Assembly (NCBI GenBank): GCA_003166875.1 | Contig: PMUN01000359.1 | Location: 1,974-57,276 of the forward strand | Reading direction: 5' to 3' | DNA length: 55,303 nt | From: Bryobacterales bacterium | GTDB taxonomy: Bacteria > Acidobacteriota > Terriglobia > Bryobacterales > Bryobacteraceae | Shown: piece by piece, positions 49,222 to 55,303 of the stretch | Position numbering within the stretch: the first letter of the stretch is position 1 | Layout of the letters: each line of letters opens with the position of its first letter | The notes under the pieces: model-generated | Seen by the model: only the letters and a program-made list of their open reading frames with translations | Told to the model about the DNA's origin: nothing | Database searches by the model: none | Program-made: the position numbers and the translations under genes

Positions 49222-50556
49222 ATGAAGATTGATGAAGTCAGAAGGCTGGTGCGAGACAAAGGAATCGAATATTTCTTCTGCTCGTTTGTGGAAATGAGCG
49301 GCGTGCCGAAGGCCAAGCTGGTTCCCGCAACCAACCTGGAAGAAATGGCGTCGGAAGGGGCGGGATTCGCGGGATTTGCGGCGGGCGACCTGGGTCAAGG
49401 GCCGCACGATCCTGACGTGGTCAGCATTCCCGACTTCGAATCGCTTGCGATTCTTCCATGGAGGAAGAATGTCGCTTGGGTGCCTGGCAATCTACACGTG
49501 GACGGAAAACCCTGGAGCTATTGCCCGCGCACGATTTTGACGCGGCAGATTGAGAAGGCGCGCCAGAAGGGTTACATCTTCAACGTCGGCGTTGAGCCGG
49601 AATTCATGTTGCTGAAGAAGAATGCAACGGGAGAATACGAGCCGTGGGATTCGTTGGACACTCTCGGAAAACCCTGCTATGACATGCGCGCGTTGTACCG
49701 CAACCTGGACATGATGACCACTCTGCTGGCCCACATGCAAGAACTCGGCTGGGGCCCGTATGCCAGCGATCACGAGGATGCCAACTGCCAGTTCGAAATC
49801 AATTGGTTGTACTCAGACGCCCTACGCACCGCCGACCGGCATACGTTTTTCAAGTGGATGGTGCGAACGGTGGCCGAAGCCAATGGCTTGTGGGCGACGT
49901 TCATGCCCAAACCTTTTTCTCATCTGACCGGCAATGGCGCACATTTCCACTTGAGCCTGGCCGACGCGGATACGAACAAGAATGTCTTTCTGGACTCCGC
50001 AGATCCGCTAGGGCTTTCCGAAATCGGCCGCTGGTTTATGGGCGGCGTGCTGCATCATGCCGAAGCGCTGACCGCCATCACGGCGCCGTTGGTGAATAGC
50101 TACAAACGGTTGATCCGCGGAGCTCCACGCTCAGGCGCGACGTGGGCGCCTGTCTACGTGACATATGGCCGCGCCAACCGAACGCAGATGATTCGGATTC
50201 CTGGTCCAGGCAGGATTGAGAATCGCACTGTGGATGGCGCGGCTAATCCTTATTTGGCATGCACGGTGCTGCTGGCGGCCGGTATGGATGGAATCGAAAA
50301 CAAAATCGATCCGGGTCCCATGAACCAAGACAATCTCCATGAGATGTCTGAATCCGAGTTGAAAAAGCGAAACATTCGCTTCCTGCCGACGACGCTGCGC
50401 GAAGCTCTGGACAAATTCGCCGGGGACACAGTGCTTCAGGAAGCGCTCGGCATCGACTACGCACAATACTACCGGCGCGTACGATCGGAAGAATGGCGCG
50501 CCTATCACCAAAGCGTGAGCGCCTGGGAAATCGAGAACTATCTGAAACTCTATTGA
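49222..50556 (+). CDS. gmaS: Gamma-glutamylmethylamide synthetase (glutamine synthetase-like)
   Basis: The 444-residue protein is a glutamine synthetase homolog: FNVGVEPEFMLL, ASDHEDANCQFEINW, TFMPKPFSHLTGNGAHFHLSL, SYKRLIRGAPRSGATWAPVY and IPGPGRIENRTVDGAANPYL. Similarity in size and motifs is to the GmaS/GlnT group (type III-like short form). GmaS makes gamma-glutamylmethylamide from methylamine, glutamate and ATP, the first step of the pathway. Ordinary glutamine synthesis cannot be excluded on sequence alone. It has an AGAGGACC-type ribosome binding site and is the last gene of the operon, 20 nt from the convergent kinase. Confidence 0.85.
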   Translation: MKIDEVRRLVRDKGIEYFFCSFVEMSGVPKAKLVPATNLEEMASEGAGFAGFAAGDLGQGPHDPDVVSIPDFESLAILPWRKNVAWVPGNLHVDGKPWSYCPRTILTRQIEKARQKGYIFNVGVEPEFMLLKKNATGEYEPWDSLDTLGKPCYDMRALYRNLDMMTTLLAHMQELGWGPYASDHEDANCQFEINWLYSDALRTADRHTFFKWMVRTVAEANGLWATFMPKPFSHLTGNGAHFHLSLADADTNKNVFLDSADPLGLSEIGRWFMGGVLHHAEALTAITAPLVNSYKRLIRGAPRSGATWAPVYVTYGRANRTQMIRIPGPGRIENRTVDGAANPYLACTVLLAAGMDGIENKIDPGPMNQDNLHEMSESELKKRNIRFLPTTLREALDKFAGDTVLQEALGIDYAQYYRRVRSEEWRAYHQSVSAWEIENYLKLY

Positions 50557-50575
50557 GGGACGTCACGGCGCCTGT

Positions 50576-52399
50576 TCAGCGGCCACGGAACAGCCACAGC
50601 TTGATCGGCTGATACAGCAAATAGATCACGCCTATGGCTAACCAGATGGTTGAGCTGACGGAGAACATTCGAGCGGTGGTTCTCACTTCGGGCGTGCGGT
50701 CTAACTGAAGCAGCGGGCCACTTTCATTCGCGGCGGTCCGGTCGTAGAGAAACAAGGGAGCCGCCGCAAAGAGCGCGAATACCGGGAACCAGACACCGGT
50801 GATGACGACATTCGCCTGCTTAATCTCCCCACGCATGAAGAAAGAAAGGGACTGGACCACCTCGGCAAGCGTCAACGCCGCAAGCGCGAAATGACGAATG
50901 GCGAGGGCGCGTCCGGCGGACCGCAAGCCGGTCATCAGATCGCGCGAGCGCTGAATGGCCGCCTTTCCCGATAGCTTCTCGACCACGCACACCACCGGCC
51001 AGAGGCAATCGCCGGTTACCCAGCCGGGTCCGTAGAACAACACCGATCGGGCCTGCGTTGCCACCAGAACCGGAATCATCCGAACCAGTTTCCAGAAGAC
51101 TCGGAACGCCAGGAACCTTCTGATGCGGACCTGTTCGTCCATTGCCATTAACGCCGCCGCGGCGCGCAGCAGGTTGTCGGAAAAAATGAAAAGACCCGCG
51201 GCCACGAGCGGGACCAGGACGATTCGCAGGGCGTCAACCCGCAGCAGTTTCCCGCTGAAAGCAACCAGCAGACCCGCTATTGCTAAAATCGTCGCGTAAA
51301 TGGGCATCACCAGGAGCGCATTAGCCCCGAGATGTTGCAGCAGAAATGCTTTGGATCTCCGCAGCGCGAGAAACTCGACGTCCAACGCGTTGTGGAACCG
51401 GCGCGTAAACGCGATCGCGGATGCCGGCCGATCCGCGGGATTTCGCGCCAGACCGGCGACAATGGCGTCCGATACGTCACGCGGAATCTTGCGGACGGCC
51501 GCGGGCGGAACGAGTATACCGTGCTGATGATATTCGAATAACTCGCTCGGCGTTCCGGTGAAGGGCAGTGCGCCACATACCAGTGAGTACGCCACGACGG
51601 CCAAGCTGTAGATGTCGGAGCGGAAATCCACTTCCTTTCCAAGCGCCTGCTCGGGCGACATATAGCCAGGAGTTCCGAGCAAGCTTCCTGGCATGGTTTG
51701 CGCGCCTGCGCTGCTGTCGAACGATCCAGAAGACGGATTCGAGGGAGTTCCTACGATAGCGATTGTCTCACGCTCTTGCGGCACGTCCATCGCCATCGTT
51801 TCGAATTCGCTACCCTTTGGGAAGTTGTCTGGAGGGGCCGCGGTGATCGGATCACTCGTCTCGGGCACTTCCGGGACGGACACAGCCCAATCACCCAGCA
51901 AATTCACCTTGGCTACTCCAAAGTCGAGCACTTTCGCCGTGTATCCGCCGCGGCCGTTTGGTTCCAGCCAGATGTTGTCGGGTTTCAGATCGCGATGGAC
52001 GATTCCGTGCCGATGTGCTTCCGCAAGGGCCAGTCCAATCTGATCCAGAAGGTCCGCGATCAACTGCAGCGCAATAGTCGGGTTGGCTTTCTGGAAATCC
52101 GAAAGGGTCTGCCCGTCGAGAAACTCCATCACCAGGTACGGCATGTCGCCGCCAGCGGCTTTTGCGATGCCGAAATCGGTGACGTTGACAATATTCGGAT
52201 GACGCAGGCGTCCACAGGCCTGCGCTTCGCGCTGGAAACGGGCCAGAAACTGCGGTTCCGCCGCCCACCTTGGAGCAATCACTTTGACGGCGACGACGCG
52301 AGTGGTTCCGAGATGCGTCGCCAAGTACACATTCCCCATTCCGCCTGCGCCCAGTTGTTTGTCGATTCGGTATTTGGCGTCGAGAATTTCACCGATCAT
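50576..52399 (-). CDS. Membrane Ser/Thr protein kinase with long activation-loop insert
   Basis: The 607-residue protein has an N-terminal Hanks-type kinase (residues about 6-340): GAGGMGNVYLA, catalytic loop HRDLKPDNIWL, VLDFGVAKV and the APE equivalent GTPGYMSPEQ. Between DFG and the latter lie about 70 residues instead of about 20, rich in Pro, Ser, Thr and Glu (PEVPETSDPITAAPPDNF). The C-terminal 260 residues have five to six membrane segments of unknown family. The kinase is convergent with the methylamine operon, so the link between them is unclear. Confidence 0.9.
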   Translation of the reverse strand: MIGEILDAKYRIDKQLGAGGMGNVYLATHLGTTRVVAVKVIAPRWAAEPQFLARFQREAQACGRLRHPNIVNVTDFGIAKAAGGDMPYLVMEFLDGQTLSDFQKANPTIALQLIADLLDQIGLALAEAHRHGIVHRDLKPDNIWLEPNGRGGYTAKVLDFGVAKVNLLGDWAVSVPEVPETSDPITAAPPDNFPKGSEFETMAMDVPQERETIAIVGTPSNPSSGSFDSSAGAQTMPGSLLGTPGYMSPEQALGKEVDFRSDIYSLAVVAYSLVCGALPFTGTPSELFEYHQHGILVPPAAVRKIPRDVSDAIVAGLARNPADRPASAIAFTRRFHNALDVEFLALRRSKAFLLQHLGANALLVMPIYATILAIAGLLVAFSGKLLRVDALRIVLVPLVAAGLFIFSDNLLRAAAALMAMDEQVRIRRFLAFRVFWKLVRMIPVLVATQARSVLFYGPGWVTGDCLWPVVCVVEKLSGKAAIQRSRDLMTGLRSAGRALAIRHFALAALTLAEVVQSLSFFMRGEIKQANVVITGVWFPVFALFAAAPLFLYDRTAANESGPLLQLDRTPEVRTTARMFSVSSTIWLAIGVIYLLYQPIKLWLFRGR

Positions 52400-52534
52400 C
52401 GAAGAGTCCAGCCGTCATCATAACAATCGCTAGATCGCCGCATAGGCAACTTCGGCGTGGGCCTGGGCGTGGATATGATCCGGAGAGACCGGCTTTGTCG
52501 ACCGCGAACGCTGCTTCTGCGCGAGTGGTTCGTT

Positions 52535-52580
52535 TGGTCGGGGCGGGGCGATTTGAACGCCCGACCCCCTGCGCCCAAGG
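52535..52580 (-). other. 3' fragment of tRNA-Pro(UGG), probable attachment site
   Basis: Read on the minus strand the 46 nt match the 3' half of a tRNA-Pro from the anticodon loop (CCTTGGGCGC, anticodon TGG) through variable loop, T arm (GGGCG-TTCAAAT-CGCCC) and acceptor strand CGCCCCG-A-CCA. No 5' half is found upstream on the minus strand. Such orphan ends are left when an integrase-borne element inserts in a tRNA gene. The rest of the 361-bp gap 52400-52760 holds no credible gene. Confidence 0.82.
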
Positions 52581-52760
52581 AAGCACAGTCCACTGCGATG
52601 GGAACCTATCAGGTGCCACAAAATGGGAGAAAAGCTCAATAGATACAGGGCTTGCGCGGGAGTTGCATAACGGTCATCGCGTGGGTTGCAGCGGGTTAGC
52701 AACCCTTGGTAACCGGTCTCGTTTGAAGTTCCGTGTGGACATTCGTGTGGACGGATCGGA

Positions 52761-53177
52761 TCAAGAGACTTCCCTTGCAGGTGCAGCTTCGCGAGCAGGC
52801 TCATCCGCCACCTTGCGACCTTCCAAAGATGCGACCGCGTCCCGTTTCGCTTCCATCCGAATGTGCGAGTAATGCTCCAACATCTGGCGGCTCACATGCC
52901 CTGCGATGGACATGAGGGTTTGGTCTGGCACACCGGCTTCGGCCAGCTTCGTGATGCAGTGATGCCTCAGGTCGTGGAAACGTAGCCCTTTGAGATTCGC
53001 CTTCCTCGTGAGATTTCTCCAAGCCGTCCGCCAAGTCTTCATGGGCTTCGTGAAGTCGAAACCGCTACCCTTTACAGGATCTGTTTTCCTAGTGTGCCGA
53101 AAAATTGCCGCCGGGAACAAGTAGTGAGTTGGATCAGCTGTACCGAGTTTCAGGAGGATGGAAATGGACAGACGCAA
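52761..53177 (-). pseudogene. Truncated tyrosine recombinase (phage-type integrase)
   Basis: The 138-residue frame keeps the C-terminal catalytic domain: LKGLRFHDLRHHCITKLAEAG (HxxR), a later His in SIAGHVSRQML and the nucleophile region LEHYSHIRMEAK (Tyr). The first catalytic Arg, the core start and the whole N-terminal DNA-binding domain are missing. The 5' end overlaps the start of a secreted-protein gene on the plus strand, so the truncation is real within this sequence. It lies 181 nt from the tRNA-Pro fragment, supporting past integration. Confidence 0.85.
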
Positions 53178-53604
53178 TTTTTTACTCTCCGGGACCGTCT
53201 TAGTGTCCGCCGTAACGGCTCGCGCACAAGATAAGAGCGCAAATCTGGAAGTTCAAGTGAGCTACACCGGCTCCGGCCCGGTAGACGAATCGCACAAAGT
53301 ATATGTCGTGCTTTGGGACAACCCGAATTTCGTAACGGAGGAGGCGGGTGCCCCACCAATCGACCTCAAAGGAGTCCCTTCGAAGTCGGCGTCCGTTCAA
53401 TTCGACGGCGTCCAAATGAACCCGGTGTATGTGAGCATGGTCTATGATCCAAGCGGAAAGTGGGACGCTCAAAGCCCACCGCCTGCGGGATCATCTCTTG
53501 GCTTCTATGCGAAAGAGCCTGGAAAGCCAGCGCCGATAAAGCTTGAGGCGGGTAACACCACAAAGATCTCCGCGACGTTCGACGATTCTGTCAAAATGAA
53601 GTAG
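53164..53604 (+). CDS. Secreted beta-sandwich protein, unknown function
   Basis: The start is ATG 53164, six bases after GGAGG; the product has 146 residues. The N-terminus MDRRNFLLSGTVLVSAVTARAQ is a signal sequence, possibly Tat-like with a single RR pair. The mature part is beta-rich with an acidic composition (LEVQVSYTGSGPVDESHKVY). I do not recognise a family with confidence. It lies in the putative integrated region. Confidence 0.72.
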   Translation: MDRRNFLLSGTVLVSAVTARAQDKSANLEVQVSYTGSGPVDESHKVYVVLWDNPNFVTEEAGAPPIDLKGVPSKSASVQFDGVQMNPVYVSMVYDPSGKWDAQSPPPAGSSLGFYAKEPGKPAPIKLEAGNTTKISATFDDSVKMK

Positions 53605-53723
53605 AGAGGTTTTCAACAGGCCCTGAAGCGCTATGACCGGGCCAGGTCGAGTCCGTCGCGAACTGAAAAAACTGCGAAATACTTTCGTGACATCTGCATC
53701 TAACTACCCAGAGGGAAATTACG

Positions 53724-53945
53724 ATGGAGAAGCCACGGACCATCAAACTCTCGTTCCTCCGACAGGACGGAAGGCGGGACGGGACGGAATTGGAACACTG
53801 TACACTGAGCGAAGCGCGTGTCCTGGTTTGTCGTGCCCTCCGGAACGCTGACGGGGCCTACACCGAAGCGGACATCTGCATCGCGAGTGCGTACACCGAA
53901 ACGATTCCCCTAGCGGCGGCAGAGCTAGAGTTGGCGTCTGCCTAG
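53724..53945 (+). CDS. Hypothetical small protein
   Basis: The 73-residue protein begins MEKPRTIKLSFLRQDGRRDG, with GAGGG nine bases before the ATG. It looks like a small alpha/beta protein. No family was recognised. It lies in the same orientation after the secreted protein, inside the putative integrated region. Confidence 0.5.
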   Translation: MEKPRTIKLSFLRQDGRRDGTELEHCTLSEARVLVCRALRNADGAYTEADICIASAYTETIPLAAAELELASA

Positions 53946-54001
53946 AAGGTACCAATCGTCAATCTCAATCGGGGAGCCGCAAGGCATCTCGCCGCTCGCT
54001 T

Positions 54002-54253
54002 CTATGCCGATGCTGCTCCAAATCTCTCGGTCCTTCGGAGCTGTGTCGAAACTGCAACGGCCCGCTCTTCAAGGTCGCGAAGGAATATGAGCACGTGGAC
54101 TCCTTCGCAGGTTCCCTCGACCATTCCAACAGTATCCGGTGAAGAATCCATGCAAAGGACCACGGACTCCTTCGCGAGTTCCGTCAGCCGAGGGTGTCCT
54201 GTTTCGCCGGTGACGACCGTGATTGGTTCAGTTAGCCGGTAGGCTAGATCCAT
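54002..54253 (-). CDS. Hypothetical protein
   Basis: From ATG 54253 the protein has 83 residues (MDLAYRLTEPITVVTGETGH); the open frame extends to 54403, but the first 50 residues look non-coding. It has a plausible mixed fold with VVLCMDSSPDTVGMVEG in the centre. No family was recognised. Confidence 0.45.
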   Translation of the reverse strand: MDLAYRLTEPITVVTGETGHPRLTELAKESVVLCMDSSPDTVGMVEGTCEGVHVLIFLRDLEERAVAVSTQLRRTERFGAASA

Positions 54254-54537
54254 CGACGACACTCTCTGCTTCGGCGATGTTATCACGGAGTTAGGAAAAA
54301 TACGAGATGGCCGTTTGGCCAATGGAACAAAAGACGAATACTGCCGCTGGATCGTGGCTGAGAGTTTCCGTCGCGGATATGGATGGTATCGAGTTTCTTT
54401 CACGTTGTCCTAACATGCAAAAAACTTGTACTTTGTCGGACGGTATGCTTGCCAGGCTTTGATCCCTACCGGCCAATCGTGGTGATTCTGGGAGTGTTCG
54501 GGTTTGGCTCTCAAGGTGCACAATCGCCACGCCCCGT

Positions 54538-54804
54538 ATGCGCGAGTTCAACACCGCATGGTTAGCTTCCGAACACAATCGGCTGCACAACATCGAACTG
54601 TGGCCTGATAGCCCCCGCAAGCAAATTGCACTCAGTGCCGTCCAATCATCTCTGGATAGCCTTTCGCGTCACTCAGCAACCGAACAGGGAAAGTTCATCT
54701 GCTTCCTCTGTCAGAGGACAAGCGCGAATCTGAGGGCTATGGAGCCACGGAGGGGCATGTCGCACGCCACTAACTTTGCTGGCACGCTAGCGTTGAGACG
54801 TTAA
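54538..54804 (+). CDS. Hypothetical protein fragment
   Basis: The 88-residue frame has a protein-like first half (IELWPDSPRKQIALSAVQSSL) and a less convincing second half. The preceding 284 bp show no gene. It may be a decayed gene; coding status is uncertain. Confidence 0.3.
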   Translation: MREFNTAWLASEHNRLHNIELWPDSPRKQIALSAVQSSLDSLSRHSATEQGKFICFLCQRTSANLRAMEPRRGMSHATNFAGTLALRR

Positions 54805-54880
54805 GCAGAACAAAGGTTCCGTCGAGGCGGTCCGGGAGCTTGCCATCATACTCTTCGAGGTCTGGTCTCGGCAGCCGCGA

Positions 54881-55174
54881 TTATGCAGCGTTGGGTTTGA
54901 TCTGAAAGAGTTTGCCTCCGCCAACTATTTCCATGATCTTCACGCCGATGGAATACTTGCGTGGTCCGATCTTTTGACAGTAACGAACTTGGCCCACTAC
55001 GATCACGCGGTCCCACCTTATTTCTACCGACGCGCCGACCTTCACAACTCTGGAGACGGTCACGCGGAGACCCGATTTCGACGCGCTATCGATCTTGCCC
55101 GGAATCGGAGTCACAACGGAAACAACGACGGGCTGATCGGCTGCAAAACGCGGTTCGGTTCGACGATCCGACAT
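54881..55174 (-). CDS. PilZ-domain protein
   Basis: The 97-residue protein starts MSDRRTEPRFAADQPVVV with the RxxxR motif of PilZ, and has a degenerate second motif (SASKSGLRV) and the barrel end KYSIGVKIMEI. PilZ domains bind cyclic di-GMP; the imperfect second motif leaves binding uncertain. The remaining 129 bp to the window end show no gene. Confidence 0.8.
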   Translation of the reverse strand: MSDRRTEPRFAADQPVVVSVVTPIPGKIDSASKSGLRVTVSRVVKVGASVEIRWDRVIVVGQVRYCQKIGPRKYSIGVKIMEIVGGGKLFQIKPNAA

Positions 55175-55303
55175 CTATCTTCAAAATCGGCCATCGCGGA
55201 GCTTTCCTTTAAGAGACCGGACCTGGAGAGTCCGACGGTAAAACGCAAACCTCGGTTTGGTTAAGCTTGCACCATGCCCCTCACCCAAAAATCCATCACC
55301 GCC

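Noticed and set aside
52495-52872. 125-residue frame containing GAGRFERPTPCAQG
   Set aside because: This peptide is the familiar phantom translation of a tRNA 3' end and marks the tRNA-Pro fragment, not a protein.
54291-54620. 109-residue minus-strand open frame
   Set aside because: It has low protein-like character and overlaps other weak frames, with no ribosome binding site.

Overview
The window looks like a chromosomal piece of an acidobacterium of the Solibacter/Bryobacterales type. This is inferred from GC-rich coding sequence, a PEP-CTERM protein, several overlapping ECF sigma/anti-sigma gene pairs, two Ser/Thr kinases, DUF4097 proteins, a Tat-dependent enolase-superfamily enzyme and many short palindromic intergenic repeats. 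No 16S or other phylogenetic marker was searched, so the assignment is provisional.

Layout. 1-6.3 kb (minus strand): a serine hydrolase, an ECF sigma factor with an overlapping membrane partner, then a LiaF-like protein, a LytS-like histidine kinase and a regulator in which a Ser/Thr kinase is fused to a REC-LytTR response regulator. 6.3-8.7 kb: a DUF429-PdxH fusion and two stress-type proteins (glycine-zipper and BON). 8.9-11.9 kb: an operon of ECF sigma factor, zinc-finger/HEAT anti-sigma factor and two DUF4097 proteins, joined by ATGA overlaps. 11.9-16.5 kb: an M13 peptidase and rpsO-pnp. 16.8-24.8 kb: a cytochrome c maturation (System I) operon, E-F-H-zinc ribbon-secreted protein-A-B-C-D, ending in a Tat-exported mannonate-dehydratase-like enzyme. 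CcmE has Cys in place of the heme-binding His, and no CcmG is present. 24.9-27.3 kb: a third sigma/anti-sigma pair and a TPR gene broken by frameshifts.

27.4-33.6 kb: an M20 amidohydrolase, a beta-carbonic anhydrase and an accessory patch with two toxin-antitoxin modules (DUF433/DUF5615 and MazF-like), a degenerate IS630-type transposase and a Ycf46-like AAA ATPase. 34.0-36.6 kb: a NatAB-like ABC exporter with a fourth sigma/membrane-protein pair. 36.6-39.5 kb: tsaE, nnr and a MthK-like K+ channel. 39.6-41.1 kb: a secreted protein and a PEP-CTERM protein.

41.1-50.6 kb is the most distinctive region. A GntR/FCD regulator is divergent from an eight-gene operon encoding what appears to be the complete N-methylglutamate pathway for methylamine use: N-methylglutamate synthase (mgsABC), N-methylglutamate dehydrogenase (mgdB, C, D, A) and a GmaS-type glutamine-synthetase-like ligase. 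A perfect 21-bp palindrome overlaps a sigma-70 promoter just before mgsA. After a membrane Ser/Thr kinase (50.6-52.4 kb), a 46-nt fragment of a tRNA-Pro(UGG) 3' end and a truncated tyrosine integrase mark the edge of an integrated element that probably continues to the right, carrying small hypothetical genes and a PilZ protein.

Short repeats are a second theme. Heptamer arrays abut stop codons, hairpin elements occupy gene junctions, and several copies are read in frame inside genes, where they supply a signal peptide, a C-terminus, a membrane segment or an inter-domain linker.
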